Positions 28,300 to 39,786 of a DNA stretch of 64,000 bases are shown piece after piece. The notes under the pieces were generated by a model, which was given only the letters and a program-made list of their open reading frames with translations, had not been told where the DNA came from and searched no databases. The position numbers and the translations under genes were made by a program. The stretch lies in contig LR990730.1 in NCBI GenBank assembly GCA_905142475.1, positions 2,418,001 through 2,482,000 of the forward strand, read 5' to 3'. The stretch is from Xanthomonas hydrangeae. Lineage in GTDB: Bacteria > Pseudomonadota > Gammaproteobacteria > Xanthomonadales > Xanthomonadaceae. Position 1 is the stretch's first letter. Each line of letters opens with the position of its first letter.

Positions 28300-28722
28300 T
28301 CATTTGAGCAGCGCGTGTAATGCAGCCATCAGCGCAGGCTGGCGCAAGGCAGAAAACAACACTGCGACGTTCACCACAACGATGATCCAGAACCGCAGCT
28401 GGAAGGCCGCCTTGCTGGACTTGTGCCGGAACAACCCTTGCGCCAACAATGCCCCCGGCCATCCGCCGAGCAACGCGATGATGTGCAAGCTCGTTTCCGG
28501 TGTGCGTCGCCGGCCGCGCTGGGCTGCGCTCTTGTCGCGTCGGTAGGCGATCATCGCCACTACGCTGGCGGCCGCGTACCACAGTGCCAACAGCGCTGGC
28601 AGTCGATCTGTAACCACCAATACTGCAATTCCGATCAGTGACAGCACCGCTAGCGTCTTGCGCGGCAGGCCACCACGCTGAGGCAGGTCACGCCGCCGTT
28701 GCGCGGTTCTGGAAATCAGCAA
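28300..28722 (-). CDS. DUF1294 membrane protein
   Basis: 140 residues with the DUF1294 core YRRDKSAAQRGRRRTPE then HIIALLGGWPGALLAQ and about four membrane helices. Function unknown; the domain is often joined to a cold-shock domain, which is absent here. No ATG is available before the domain, so I use the TTG at 28722, which overlaps the metX stop by 7 bp and suggests translational coupling. Confidence 0.78.
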   Translation of the reverse strand: MLISRTAQRRRDLPQRGGLPRKTLAVLSLIGIAVLVVTDRLPALLALWYAAASVVAMIAYRRDKSAAQRGRRRTPETSLHIIALLGGWPGALLAQGLFRHKSSKAAFQLRFWIIVVVNVAVLFSALRQPALMAALHALLK

Positions 28723-29918
28723 GCATCCAGAAAGTTGCGCACGGCCGGACCGAAGCGCGCGAAATCGACCAGGAAGGCATCGTGGCCCTGTGGCGAATCC
28801 AGCCCGAGAAACTGAGCATCCGCACCGCCGGCGCGCAAGCCTTCGGCGATCTGTTCCTGTTGCTGCACGGGAAACAGGATGTCGGTATTGGCACCGATCG
28901 CCAGCGCACGCGCGATGCGGATCTGCGCCAGACCGGCCAGCACCGTGGCGTCGGTGGAGACGCCGGTATCGGGCTTGGCGGCGAGGTGCGGGTTGTCGAG
29001 CTGCGTGCCATCGACACGCGCGTCAATGGCCGGCTTGTCGGCGACATACTCGGCCAGATCGAACCAGTCCATCGAGCGGCTCAGATACAGATAGCAATTG
29101 GGATCGAAGAAGCGCACGAAGCGGCGCGCGTGACCTTCCAGATAACTTTCGACCTGGAATTCCAGCCCGAACGGGTCGTCGGCGGCCTGCTCGGAATCCA
29201 GTCGTACACGGCCGAAGCGGCCGTCCCATTCCAGCGCGGAGCGGTAGGTGATCACGCCGAGTTTGCGCGCCATACGCATGCCCGATTCGGGATAACGGGT
29301 GTCGTCGTAATGGCCGCCGTTCCAGTGCGGATCCAGGCGGATGGCTTCGCGCTGCAGCGAGCGGATCGCGATCGAGAACGGCAACGCCTGCGCGCTGCCG
29401 GAGATGTTGATGTGGTTGCGCGCAATGCCGGGGTGCCGCAGCAGCAACGCCAACGCGGTCATGCCGCCCATCGAGTTGCCGATCAGGCAGGCAAGTTGTT
29501 CGATGCCCAACGCGCGCACGACATCGGCTGCTGCATCGGCCACATCTTCGATCGACAACTCCGGAAATGTCAGGCGATACAGCGCATCGGTGGCAGGGTC
29601 GATCGAGGCCGGGCCGGTCGAGCCCTTGCAACTGCCCAGGGAATTGACGCACACCACGAACCAGCGCTCGGTATCGATCGGCTTGCCTGGCCCCAGCATC
29701 GCTTCCCACCAGCCCGGCTCGGGATTGGCCTGATTTGCCGCGGCATGCGCGTTCGGCGACAGACCGGTGACGATCAACACCGCATTGCTGCGATCGGCGG
29801 CCAGCGTGCCCCAGGTTTCGTAGGCCACGTGCGCCTGGTGCAGCACGCCACCGCGCTTCATCGGAAACGGCGAGGGCAGCGCGTGGAATAGCGTGCCGGG
29901 GGGGATGAATTCAGTCAT
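28716..29918 (-). CDS. metX: MetX-family serine/homoserine O-acyltransferase (likely succinyl donor)
   Basis: 400 residues of the alpha/beta-hydrolase MetX family. The nucleophile elbow is GNSMGGM, the Asp lies in GANTDILFP and the His in QGHDAFL. MetX proteins acylate homoserine with acetyl- or succinyl-CoA. Proteins from Xanthomonas and its relatives have been reported to prefer succinyl-CoA and L-serine, giving succinylserine for cysteine synthesis. The sequence alone does not settle serine against homoserine. It starts the metX-DUF1294 pair. Confidence 0.85.
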   Translation of the reverse strand: MTEFIPPGTLFHALPSPFPMKRGGVLHQAHVAYETWGTLAADRSNAVLIVTGLSPNAHAAANQANPEPGWWEAMLGPGKPIDTERWFVVCVNSLGSCKGSTGPASIDPATDALYRLTFPELSIEDVADAAADVVRALGIEQLACLIGNSMGGMTALALLLRHPGIARNHINISGSAQALPFSIAIRSLQREAIRLDPHWNGGHYDDTRYPESGMRMARKLGVITYRSALEWDGRFGRVRLDSEQAADDPFGLEFQVESYLEGHARRFVRFFDPNCYLYLSRSMDWFDLAEYVADKPAIDARVDGTQLDNPHLAAKPDTGVSTDATVLAGLAQIRIARALAIGANTDILFPVQQQEQIAEGLRAGGADAQFLGLDSPQGHDAFLVDFARFGPAVRNFLDAC

Positions 29919-30042
29919 GCGGCAATTCTATCTGCCATGGCGTACGCCGGGGTGCAGGGTGGGAATAGGGAATCGGCTTGAGTCATCGGGTTGTGCGATG
30001 CCTTCCTTCAGAGCGGCTGATCTGCGGGTTTGCTGCAGGGTT

Positions 30043-30142
30043 CTTGCCCGCCCACCATCGCGGGACACGCTGCAAGTACGTCCCCGTAAGCTCTTACGCG
30101 ACATCCATGCCGCGTAAGGTCCCGCGACGGTGAGCGGGCAAG
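30043..30142. repeat. Long inverted-repeat element, copy 1 (about 100 bp)
   Basis: The outer arms CTTGCCCGCCCACCATCGCG and its near reverse complement (30117-30142) enclose an inner near-palindrome around CTTACGCGACATCCATGCCG. A second copy, reversed, lies at 41336-41433. The flank GACCTGTCGAGATGGTCGGT is shared too. The 29919-30430 gap between metX and ccmI holds this element and a degraded partial copy near 30318-30355, and no gene. Confidence 0.85.
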
Positions 30143-30430
30143 GACCTGTCGAGATGGTCGGTGCGCAAGGTAAGAGCGGTGCTCGATACGCCTCGTTCGA
30201 GCATGACGCATCGGCTCCACGTCTGATGCACACCGCACGAGAGACAGCTTTTCAGATGAGCGCCGACCAACTCTCTGGTGCGGTGAGGGCGCCGCGCCCT
30301 CGACCCTGCGAGTGTTGCTGCGGGCAAGGACCAGCACAGATGGTCGGTGTGCGTGGTTTTCAACAATGCAACCGACGCACTCCGGTGCTGTGTCATCGTT
30401 GATTGCGTCGCAACGACATGTGGCAAGCAA

Positions 30431-31441
30431 TCAGCGCCCGATCACCAACTCCACTGGCGCATCGGCAGGCAGTGCCACCATCACTGGCGCGCTTTCCACA
30501 TCGTCGGCCTGGCGCATTGCGTTGCCGCTGCGCGACAGCCGCGCCAGCACCTGTACCTTGTCCAGCGACGACAGCGTGCGCGTCGGCATCGGGCTGTCGC
30601 CATCGTCCAGGGTGATGGTCAAAGGCAAGTCGCTGAGCGCGTGTTTTTCCACCGCCACCGGCATCGGGGTATCTGCCGCGCGCGCGATCACGAAGACGCT
30701 GGTATCGCCGGGCAATCCTGCGCGTTTGGCGAATTCGGCATCCAGCGTCACGCGCACCTGGATGGGTTTGCCGCTGGCTGCAGCGGCAGGCGCAGCAGGT
30801 GCCTGGATCGGTTCCAGTTTGGCCTCGCCACGTGCGGCATTGATCTGTTCTAGCAGGCCGGGGCGCGTGTTGGCATCGACCACAGCGAGCAACGGCGCCC
30901 AGGTCTCGCTGGCCTTGGCCGGCTGACCGGCCTGGCGCTGCACCACACCGAGAAACCAGCGCGCGCGTTGATGGTCCGGCTGCAGCGCCAAAGCATGTTC
31001 GAGCAGACGCATGGCCTGCAGGTCCGGCTGCCCGCTGTCGTCGGCGAGCATGCGCGATTGCGCGGCAGCCACCAGCACATCCGGCTCGTCCGGGCGCAAC
31101 GCAACCGCGCGTGCAAATGCATCACGCGCTTGCGCGAATTTCTGCTGGCTGGACAGCGAGCGCCCCAGCAACACCCAGCCTTCGGCCTGATCGGGATTGC
31201 TCGCCAATGCAGCGCGCAGTTGCACGATGGCTTCGTCCAACGAGCGTGGTGTGGCCGGTCGATTGGCCGGCTGTTCGATCGCACTCGGCGTACCGATTAG
31301 CCAATACAAGGCCGCGCTCGCCGCCAGCAACAACACCGCGATGCTGGCAGCCAGTCCGCGCGTCTGGCGCCACAGCGGCCGCAGCGCCACGGCGAACGCG
31401 AGCAAGGCCAGCACCATCACTGCAACGACGAATCCGACCAT
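30431..31441 (-). CDS. ccmI: Cytochrome c maturation protein CcmI (CycH)
   Basis: 336 residues. Two N-terminal membrane helices (residues 1-50) with a basic loop between them, a TPR region (LDEAIVQLRAALASNPDQAEGWVLLGRSL, about 70-200) and a C-terminal periplasmic domain (IQVRVTLDAEFAKRAGLPGD). CcmI presents apocytochrome c to the haem-ligation complex. The ATG at 31441 overlaps the ccmH stop (TGATG); two GTG codons upstream are alternatives. Last gene of the ccm operon. Confidence 0.92.
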   Translation of the reverse strand: MVGFVVAVMVLALLAFAVALRPLWRQTRGLAASIAVLLLAASAALYWLIGTPSAIEQPANRPATPRSLDEAIVQLRAALASNPDQAEGWVLLGRSLSSQQKFAQARDAFARAVALRPDEPDVLVAAAQSRMLADDSGQPDLQAMRLLEHALALQPDHQRARWFLGVVQRQAGQPAKASETWAPLLAVVDANTRPGLLEQINAARGEAKLEPIQAPAAPAAAASGKPIQVRVTLDAEFAKRAGLPGDTSVFVIARAADTPMPVAVEKHALSDLPLTITLDDGDSPMPTRTLSSLDKVQVLARLSRSGNAMRQADDVESAPVMVALPADAPVELVIGR

Positions 31442-31884
31442 CACCACTCCTGCTCATCGGCGGGCAGGGCGGGCGCAGCCACGCTGCGTCGGCGCACCAC
31501 GAAGACCACGGCGCCGGCACCCAGCAACAACACCAGCAGCGGGCCGAACCACAGCAACCACGTTCGAGATTCGACACGCGGCCGATACAACACGAACTCG
31601 CCATAGCGCGCCACCAGGAACTGGCGGATCTGCGCATCGCTGCGCCCTTCGTGCATCAGCGCCAGCACTTCGCGACGCAGGTCCTGGGCGATCTGCGCAT
31701 TCGAATCGGCCAGCGACTGGTTCTGGCATTGCACGCAACGCAGCTCGGCGGTGAGCGCATGGAAGCGCGCTTCTTCTTCGGCCGAGGCATAACGCAGCGG
31801 TGCCGGGTCGCCGACCGGCTGGGCCAGGGCCAGCCAGGGCAGCAACAGCAGCGTCAGCAGCGTCAGCAGCCAGGCACGCATCAT
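31441..31884 (-). CDS. ccmH: Cytochrome c maturation protein CcmH (CycL)
   Basis: 147 residues: a signal peptide (1-21), the thiol-redox motif LRCVQCQNQS with Cys50 and Cys53, and a C-terminal membrane anchor around residues 110-130. It keeps the haem-binding cysteines of apocytochrome c reduced. It overlaps ccmG upstream (ATGATGA region). This is the short form without the TPR part, which is the separate ccmI gene. Confidence 0.94.
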   Translation of the reverse strand: MMRAWLLTLLTLLLLPWLALAQPVGDPAPLRYASAEEEARFHALTAELRCVQCQNQSLADSNAQIAQDLRREVLALMHEGRSDAQIRQFLVARYGEFVLYRPRVESRTWLLWFGPLLVLLLGAGAVVFVVRRRSVAAPALPADEQEW

Positions 31885-32483
31885 CGGCTGGTGTGCAGAT
31901 CCGGTGCGGCGCTGGGCGAACGCTCGATCTTGCTCAGCACCGGAATCAGCTGGGTGTCGATGATGGATTGGGTGAGCATGCCGCTGTATTTCCAGCGCAC
32001 CACGCCGCGCCCATCGACCAGAAAGGTTTCCGGTGCCGCGGCGATGCCGAAGTCGATCGCGGTGCGGCCATCCTTATCGGCCACCACCAACAGATACGGA
32101 TTGCCCAGTTGTTCCAGCCAGCGCAACGCATCGGCGCGCTCGTCCTTCCAGTTGTAGCCGATCACGCGCACGCGCTTGGTCAGTGCGAAGCGGCTCAGCA
32201 CCGGGTGTTCTTCGCGGCAGGCCGGGCACCAGCTGCCCCACACGTTGATGATGTAGGGGGCGCCACGCAGTTCGCGTGCGTGCACCACGATGCTGGGGTC
32301 GTGCAGCAGCGGCAGCGCGAACTCCGGCGCCGGTTTGCCGATCAGCGCAGAGGGCAGGGCATCGCGATCGTCCCGACTGGAGCGCACCACCGCATAGACC
32401 AGCAGCGCGGCCAGCGCGAGCAGCAGCACGATGGCACCCACGAGTACGGCAGTGGGTAGGCGGGGCGAACGTGACTCAACCAT
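31881..32483 (-). CDS. ccmG: Thiol:disulfide interchange protein CcmG (DsbE)
   Basis: 200 residues with one N-terminal membrane anchor and a thioredoxin fold carrying WCPAC in NVWGSWCPACREEHP, plus GVAAAPETFL-type cis-Pro context (GIAAAPETFLVDG). It passes reducing equivalents toward CcmH and apocytochrome c in the periplasm. The ATG at 32483 overlaps the end of ccmF by 8 bp. Confidence 0.94.
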   Translation of the reverse strand: MVESRSPRLPTAVLVGAIVLLLALAALLVYAVVRSSRDDRDALPSALIGKPAPEFALPLLHDPSIVVHARELRGAPYIINVWGSWCPACREEHPVLSRFALTKRVRVIGYNWKDERADALRWLEQLGNPYLLVVADKDGRTAIDFGIAAAPETFLVDGRGVVRWKYSGMLTQSIIDTQLIPVLSKIERSPSAAPDLHTSR

Positions 32484-34413
32484 CTTGGATCTCCGGAGAA
32501 CGACGAAAACGCCGGTCGGCCGCGGTGACCAGGCCACCGAGCGCCATCAGCAGCGCCCCCAGCCAGATCCAGCGGACGAACGGTTTGAGGTGGACGCGCA
32601 CCGCCCAGGCCTGATTGCCCAGCGGCTCGCCAAGGGCGACATACAGATCGCCGAACGGACCGGGGCGGATCGCCGCCTCGGTCAGGGTCTGCCCGCCGCT
32701 GGCGTAGCGGCGTTTTTCCGCATGCAGCAGGCCGACCGGCGCATCGTCCTTGAACACCTGCAGGTTGGCACGATCGGAGACGTAATTGGGTCCGCGCAAT
32801 TCTTCGACGTGATCGAAGTGCAGCGCATAGCGGCCGATCTGCATCTGCTCACCGGGAGCCAACGCGACCTCGCGTTGCAGGCTCAGCGCTTCCACCAGCA
32901 ATGCACCGGCCAGGAACACCGCCACGCCCAGATGCGCCAGCACCATGCCAAGCATTTCCGCAGTGAATTTCCGGCCCTTGGCCGCGCGTCGCGTCCACAG
33001 GAACCGCAACGTGCCGAGCAGCACCCACACCGCGCCGGCTACACCGATCGCCGCTTTCAGCTGACCCTGCGGGGCGCCGAACCATGCCAGCACGCCTGCG
33101 GCAGCCGCCAGGCCCGCCCAGGGCGCGAGCATCGCCAACGGGCGCGAGGCCTGCTCGCGCTGCCAGCGGGTCAATGGGCCGAACGGCAACAGCGCCACCA
33201 GCGGCGCCATCAATACCAAAAACAGCGTGCCGAAGTAGGGCGGGCCGACCGACAACTTGCCCAAGCCCAAGGCATCGGCCAGCAGTGGATACAGCGTGCC
33301 CAGCAACACCATCGCGCAGGCGCAGGTGAGCAGCAGGTTGTTCAACAGCAACAGCGTTTCGCGCGAGCTGCCGGCGAACGCGCGGCGCGGGTCATCGACC
33401 AGCGACAAGCGTGGCGCGCGAATCGCGTACAGCACCAGCGAACTACCGACCACTACCAGCAGGAACACCAGAATAAACAGCCCTCGCGAGGGATCGGCCG
33501 CAAACGAATGCACGCTGGTCAGCACGCCCGAGCGCACCAAAAACGTACCCAATAGCGACAATGAAAATGCAGCGATCGCCAGCAATAACGTCCAGCTGGC
33601 GAAGTTGCCGCGCTTTTCGGTCACTGCCTGCGAATGCAGCAACGCAGTGCCCACCAGCCACGGCATGAAACTGGCGTTTTCCACCGGGTCCCAGAACCAC
33701 CAGCCGCCCCAGCCCAGTTCGTAATACGCCCACCAGCTGCCCAGCGCGATGCCGACGGTGAGCATCGACCACGCCACATTGGTCCATGGCCGCGTCCAGC
33801 GCAGCCAGCGTGCATCCATCCGGCCTTCCTGCAGCGCGGCGATGGCGAAGGCGAACGGCACCGCAAAGCCGACGTAGCCGCAATACAGCATCGGCGGATG
33901 GATGATCAGGCCGGGGTCCTGCAGCAACGGATTGAGGTCGGCGCCTTCCAGCGGTATCGGAAACAACCGCGCGAAGGGATTGGAGGTAAACAGCAAAAAA
34001 GCCAGAAACCCAATGCTCACCAGCGCCATCACCCCGAGCACGCGGGCAATGACATGCGCGGGCAGCTGCCGCGAACACAGCGCCACCGCGCCGGTCCACA
34101 GCGCCAGCACCAGCGTCCACAGCAGCAGCGAGCCTTCGTGCGCGCCCCACACCGCCGAGTAGCGATACATCACCGGCAACAAACTGTTGGAATTCTCGGC
34201 GACGTAGCGCACCGAAAAATCCTGCACCAGGAATGCATGCGTCAGCAGCGCGAATGCTGCGGCGATCAGGCCCAATTGCACCAGCGCGGCCGGCCGCGCG
34301 ACCGCCATCCAGCTACTGCGCCCACTTTGCGCACCGGCCAGCGGCAGCGCGGCCTGCACCAACGCCACCAGCAACGCCAGAATCAGCAGGAAGGTGCCGA
34401 GCTCAGGCAGCAT
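32476..34413 (-). CDS. ccmF: Haem lyase subunit CcmF
   Basis: 645 residues with many membrane segments and the tryptophan-rich WWD motif WGGWWFWDPVENASFMPWL, flanked by conserved His residues. With CcmH and CcmI it attaches haem from holo-CcmE to apocytochrome c. Typical length. A 168-bp gap before it (34414-34581, after ccmE) holds no gene that I can support. Confidence 0.96.
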   Translation of the reverse strand: MLPELGTFLLILALLVALVQAALPLAGAQSGRSSWMAVARPAALVQLGLIAAAFALLTHAFLVQDFSVRYVAENSNSLLPVMYRYSAVWGAHEGSLLLWTLVLALWTGAVALCSRQLPAHVIARVLGVMALVSIGFLAFLLFTSNPFARLFPIPLEGADLNPLLQDPGLIIHPPMLYCGYVGFAVPFAFAIAALQEGRMDARWLRWTRPWTNVAWSMLTVGIALGSWWAYYELGWGGWWFWDPVENASFMPWLVGTALLHSQAVTEKRGNFASWTLLLAIAAFSLSLLGTFLVRSGVLTSVHSFAADPSRGLFILVFLLVVVGSSLVLYAIRAPRLSLVDDPRRAFAGSSRETLLLLNNLLLTCACAMVLLGTLYPLLADALGLGKLSVGPPYFGTLFLVLMAPLVALLPFGPLTRWQREQASRPLAMLAPWAGLAAAAGVLAWFGAPQGQLKAAIGVAGAVWVLLGTLRFLWTRRAAKGRKFTAEMLGMVLAHLGVAVFLAGALLVEALSLQREVALAPGEQMQIGRYALHFDHVEELRGPNYVSDRANLQVFKDDAPVGLLHAEKRRYASGGQTLTEAAIRPGPFGDLYVALGEPLGNQAWAVRVHLKPFVRWIWLGALLMALGGLVTAADRRFRRSPEIQDG

Positions 34414-34581
34414 CGGGTCGGCGCGTTGGTGAGCATGCAGTGGGGCAACGAATGCAAGCGCAATGCAGAGGCGTCATCCATGCAGCGTTTGCAAAAGCCA
34501 CCCCATGCACGGCGACGTTGTCGGCCACACAGCGACCGCGCAGGCCATCGCCCTGCAGGAAAGCGAACGTCACCGATTCCA

Positions 34582-35971
<1,390 letters not shown>

Positions 35972-36085
35972 ACGATGGCAGTAGCCCTTGGAATGGCATT
36001 AGCTCTCGAAACAGCAGTGGCGCTTGCAACTGAAATCGCGCTTGCAACTGCAATGGCGCTCGGCGCTGTGCGCCTCATCACCACC

Positions 36086-36130
36086 GCATCGATCACACAC
36101 GCATCGATCACACACGCATCGATCACACAC
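36086..36130. repeat. Three tandem 15-bp repeats in the ccmB-ccmC gap
   Basis: GCATCGATCACACAC occurs three times exactly, ending one base before the ccmB stop codon region. It looks like a slippage-prone microsatellite. Confidence 0.9.
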
Positions 36131-36131
36131 T

Positions 36132-36827
36132 TCAGCTCAGCGAAATACGGATCGCGGCAGCCGCAGCCAGCGGTGCCAGGACCACACCGATCACCAAGCC
36201 GGCGCCCAACAACAACAACGCACCCACCGCATCCTGTCCTTGTCCACTTGCCGCAACACTGCCGGCACCGAACACCAGCACCGGCACATACAACGGCAAC
36301 GCCAGCAACGCCACGAGAATACCAGAGCGTTTCATCGTCACCGTCAGCGCCGCAACCACGGCGCCGAGCAGACTTAAAAGCGGTGTTCCCAGCGCCAACG
36401 ATGCCAGCAACACAGGGAGTTGGTCATGTGGCAGGTGCAGCAATTCGCCCAGCAGCGGCGTCACCGCAATCAACGGCAATGCGCTGGTCGCCCAGTGCAG
36501 CAGCACGCGTACCGCGATCAGCCAAGCCAGCGGCACCGGCGCCAGCAGCCACTGCTCCATCGAGCCGTCTTCCACATCGCTGCGGAACAACGCATCCAGC
36601 GACAGCAGCCCCGCGAGTAACACGGCCAGCCACAGCACCGCCGGCGCGGCCTGCGCCAGCAGATCCGGGCGCCCACCCAGGCCCAGCGCGAACAGCACCA
36701 CGATCAACAAGGCGAACAGGGCCGGCTGCAGCGCGTCGCTGCGGCGCCGCCACAGCAATTGCAGATCGCGGCTGAGCAGGGCGCGCGCGGCCTGCCACAG
36801 CGAGGGTTGCGGCGAATGCAGGCTCAT
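36132..36827 (-). CDS. ccmB: Haem exporter permease CcmB
   Basis: 231 residues with six hydrophobic segments and family features ([34 protein letters not shown]). It works with the ATPase CcmA to drive release of holo-CcmE. Its ATG overlaps the ccmA stop. An open frame continues far upstream on this strand but only this part matches CcmB. Confidence 0.94.
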   Translation of the reverse strand: MSLHSPQPSLWQAARALLSRDLQLLWRRRSDALQPALFALLIVVLFALGLGGRPDLLAQAAPAVLWLAVLLAGLLSLDALFRSDVEDGSMEQWLLAPVPLAWLIAVRVLLHWATSALPLIAVTPLLGELLHLPHDQLPVLLASLALGTPLLSLLGAVVAALTVTMKRSGILVALLALPLYVPVLVFGAGSVAASGQGQDAVGALLLLGAGLVIGVVLAPLAAAAAIRISLS

Positions 36828-37468
36828 GCCGCCGCCTCCAGCGTGAGCATGCGCGTGCGCACCGGCGGCGCCGCGTAGGCGCCGTGGGTGGTGACCAGCG
36901 CCGCGCCACCGCCGCGCAGATGCGCGGAGATCATCCGGTTGACCAGGGTGATGCCATCCAGATCCAGGTTGGCGTAGGGCTCGTCCAGCAGCCACAGCGG
37001 GGCCGGCGACAGCCACAACCGCGCCAGCGCCAGGCGCTTGCGCTGGCCGGCCGACAATTGCCGCACCAGCGCATCTTCGTAACCGGCCAGGCCGACGATG
37101 GCCAGCGCACTGCCGGGCATCTGCTTGGCGCGGCGGCCATGCAAACCGCACAGAAAGTGCAGGTTCTCCAGCGTGCTGAGGTCGGCCTTCAGGCCCGGCA
37201 GGTGACCGAGATAGGCCATGAAGCGGCTGCGGTCGCCGCGCCGCGCGGTCTTGCCGTCGATCAGGATCTGCCCACGTTCCACATGCAGCAAGCCAGCCAG
37301 CACGCGCAGCAGTGTGGTCTTGCCGGCGCCGTTGTCGCCCTGTACCAGCAAGGCTTCGCCGGCATCGACATGGAAATCCAGCGGGCCGAACACCGGCTCC
37401 TCGTTGCGGCTGAAGGCCAGGGCGCGCGCGGCCAGCAGCGGTGGCGCAGTGTGCAGCGGTTCGGTCAT
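36824..37468 (-). CDS. ccmA: Haem exporter ATPase CcmA
   Basis: 214 residues, an ABC ATPase with Walker [13 protein letters not shown], signature [15 protein letters not shown] and Walker [13 protein letters not shown]. First gene of the ccm operon. I chose the ATG at 37468 to give [17 protein letters not shown] and the family length. The 217-bp gap to the divergent aminotransferase must hold both promoters, but I see no clear sites. Confidence 0.95.
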   Translation of the reverse strand: MTEPLHTAPPLLAARALAFSRNEEPVFGPLDFHVDAGEALLVQGDNGAGKTTLLRVLAGLLHVERGQILIDGKTARRGDRSRFMAYLGHLPGLKADLSTLENLHFLCGLHGRRAKQMPGSALAIVGLAGYEDALVRQLSAGQRKRLALARLWLSPAPLWLLDEPYANLDLDGITLVNRMISAHLRGGGAALVTTHGAYAAPPVRTRMLTLEAAA

Positions 37469-37685
37469 CGGCGCAGCGGGCTCCCGTCGCAGGACGGTAT
37501 GGGGAAGGGCCGGGGCATGGCACGCTCCAGACTGGGCGCGCATTGTAGCGACGATGGCCCGGTGTCGGGGGGTGCACTGGGCGGCCTGATGTGTCCGGGA
37601 ACGCTGTTTTGCACCGGCCGGCCGCAACCGCCTGGCGGCTTTGCGTACACTCGCGGTCCCCCCGTTTCTTGTCCGGACCGGCACG

Positions 37686-38834
37686 ATGCCCCTCACGACC
37701 AAGCTGCCCAAGGTGGGCACCACCATCTTCACCGTCATGTCGCAGCTGGCGGCCGAGCACGGCGCGGTGAATCTGGGCCAGGGTTTTCCCGATTTCGCGG
37801 TGCCGTCGCGGCTGGTCGATGAACTGACCAAGGCCATGGCGGCCGGCCACAACCAGTACCCGCCGATGACCGGCGTGGCGGCCTTGCGTCAGGCCATCGC
37901 CGGCAAGGCGCAGCGCTGCTACGGCGCGCAGGTCGATGCCGACAGCGAGATCACCGTCACCAGCGGCGCCACCGAGGCGATCTTCAACGCCATCCACGCG
38001 GTGGTGCGCGCTGGCGAGGAGGTCATCGTGCTGGACCCGGCCTATGACTGTTACGAGCCGGCGATCGATCTGGCCGGCGCGCGCGCGGTGCACGTGGCGC
38101 TGGACCCGCAGACCTTCGCGGTCGATTGGCAGGCGCTGCGCGCCGCAATCACGCCGAAGACGCGCCTGCTGATGATCAACTCGCCGCACAACCCGTCCGG
38201 CGCGATGCTGTCGGCCGCCGACATGCAGACGCTGACCGAACTGCTGCGCGGCACCGAGATCTTCCTGCTCTCTGACGAGGTCTACGAACACATCGTGTTC
38301 GACGGCCGCCGTCACGAGTCTGTGTTGCGTTGGCCGGAATTGCGCGAGCGCGCATTCGTGATTTCCAGCTTCGGCAAGACCTATCACTGCACCGGCTGGA
38401 AGATCGGCTACGCCATCGCACCGCCGGCACTGAGCGCCGAGTTCCGCAAGGTGCACCAGTACAACACCTTCACCAGCTTCGGCCCGGCCCAGCACGCGTT
38501 CGCCGCGATGATCCGCGACGAACCCGAACACGACGCGCAACTTGGCGCCTTCTATCAAGCCAAGCGCGACCGTTTCCGCGAACAGCTGCTGACCACACGT
38601 CTGAAACCATTGCCCGTCCCCGGCGGCTATTTCCAGCTGGTGGATTATTCGGCCATCAGCGACCTGCCCGACACCGAGTTCGTGAAGTGGCTGACGGTGG
38701 AGAAGGGCGTGGCCGCGATTCCGCTCTCGCCGTTCTATGAAACCGCGCCCGCTGGCCAGCGTCTGGCACGGCTGTGTTTCGCCAAGAACGATGCGACGCT
38801 GGATGCGGCGATCGAGCGCTTGCAGAAGCTCTGA
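37686..38834 (+). CDS. PLP aminotransferase, methionine/glutamine type (YbdL-like)
   Basis: 382 residues of fold-type I aminotransferases. PLP-binding Lys231 is in [31 protein letters not shown] and LSDEVYEH are the other cofactor motifs. Relatives transfer the amino group of methionine, glutamine or kynurenine to 2-oxo acids. Pairing with an omega-amidase next door fits a glutamine transaminase that regenerates methionine from its 2-oxo acid. The start at 37686 gives the conserved [18 protein letters not shown] beginning. Confidence 0.86.
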   Translation: MPLTTKLPKVGTTIFTVMSQLAAEHGAVNLGQGFPDFAVPSRLVDELTKAMAAGHNQYPPMTGVAALRQAIAGKAQRCYGAQVDADSEITVTSGATEAIFNAIHAVVRAGEEVIVLDPAYDCYEPAIDLAGARAVHVALDPQTFAVDWQALRAAITPKTRLLMINSPHNPSGAMLSAADMQTLTELLRGTEIFLLSDEVYEHIVFDGRRHESVLRWPELRERAFVISSFGKTYHCTGWKIGYAIAPPALSAEFRKVHQYNTFTSFGPAQHAFAAMIRDEPEHDAQLGAFYQAKRDRFREQLLTTRLKPLPVPGGYFQLVDYSAISDLPDTEFVKWLTVEKGVAAIPLSPFYETAPAGQRLARLCFAKNDATLDAAIERLQKL

Positions 38835-38840
38835 GGGGCT

Positions 38841-38978
38841 GGGAGTCGGGAATGGGGATTCGGGAATCGAAAAGGCGGTTGGTCGCTTTTCGATCTGAAT
38901 CCGCAGAAAGCCTGATGCCATGAAGCCGCACGAAAACTCGCCGCCCGATTCCCGAATCCCGATTCTCCATTCCCGAGC
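38841..38978. repeat. GGGAATGGGGATTCGGG inverted-repeat pair
   Basis: The left arm (38841-38869) is GGGAGTCGGGAATGGGGATT and on into CGGGAATCG. The right arm (38946-38978) is its near reverse complement. The pair fills the gap between the aminotransferase and the omega-amidase gene. Confidence 0.8.
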
Positions 38979-38985
38979 CTCAACC

Positions 38986-39786
38986 ATGCACGACCTCCGC
39001 ATCTCGCTTGTCCAGGGCGACACCCGCTGGCACGACCCGGCCGGCAACCGCGATTACTACGGCGCGTTGCTGGAGCCGTTGGCCGGGCAGACCGATCTGG
39101 TGATCCTGCCGGAGACCTTCACCAGCGGGTTCTCCAACGATGCCATTTTCAAGGCGGAAGGCATGGACGGCCCCACGGTGGCGTGGATCCGTGCACAGGC
39201 AGCAACGCTGGGGGCCGCCCTCACCGGCAGCGTGCAGGTACGCACCGAGCAGGGCGTGTTCAACCGCCTGCTATGGGCTACCCCGGATGGCGCGCTGCAG
39301 TACTACGACAAACGCCATCTGTTCCGCTTCGGCAACGAGCATCTGCGCTATGCCGCCGGGCGCGATCGCCTGACAGTGGAATGGAAGGGCTGGCGGATCA
39401 ATCCACAGGTCTGCTACGACCTGCGTTTTCCGGTGTTCTGCCGCAATCGCTACGATGTCGAGCGGCCGGGGCAGCTGGATTTCGATCTGCAATTGTTCGT
39501 GGCCAACTGGCCGTCTGCGCGCGCCTACGCGTGGAAGACGCTGCTGCGCGCACGTGCGATCGAGAACCTGTGCTTTGTGGCGGCGGTCAACCGCGTCGGC
39601 GTCGATGGCAATCAGTTGCACTACGCCGGCGATAGCGCGGTGATCGATTTCCTGGGCCAGCCGCAGCTGGAAATTCGCGAGCGGCCGCAAGTGGTCACCA
39701 CCACCATCAGTGCGTCGGCGCTGGCCGAGCATCGCGCGCGCTTCCCGGCGATGCTGGATGCCGATACGTTTGGGATTAGGGATTAG
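38986..39786 (+). CDS. Omega-amidase (nitrilase superfamily, YafV-like)
   Basis: 266 residues with the nitrilase triad Glu43 (LPETF), Lys109 (YYDKRHLF) and Cys143 (NPQVCYDLRFP). Omega-amidases hydrolyse 2-oxoglutaramate or 2-oxosuccinamate, the products left by glutamine transaminases. This fits the adjacent aminotransferase gene. The ATG at 38986 sits right after the inverted repeat. The last residues and the stop codon lie in the first GGATTAGGGATTAG of the next repeat, so the C-terminus is repeat-derived. Confidence 0.86.
   Translation: MHDLRISLVQGDTRWHDPAGNRDYYGALLEPLAGQTDLVILPETFTSGFSNDAIFKAEGMDGPTVAWIRAQAATLGAALTGSVQVRTEQGVFNRLLWATPDGALQYYDKRHLFRFGNEHLRYAAGRDRLTVEWKGWRINPQVCYDLRFPVFCRNRYDVERPGQLDFDLQLFVANWPSARAYAWKTLLRARAIENLCFVAAVNRVGVDGNQLHYAGDSAVIDFLGQPQLEIRERPQVVTTTISASALAEHRARFPAMLDADTFGIRD

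Noticed and set aside
36828-39047. Upstream extension of the ccmB frame to nearly 1000 codons
   Set aside because: Only the last 231 residues match CcmB; the rest is antisense or out of frame to ccmA, the aminotransferase and the inverted repeat.
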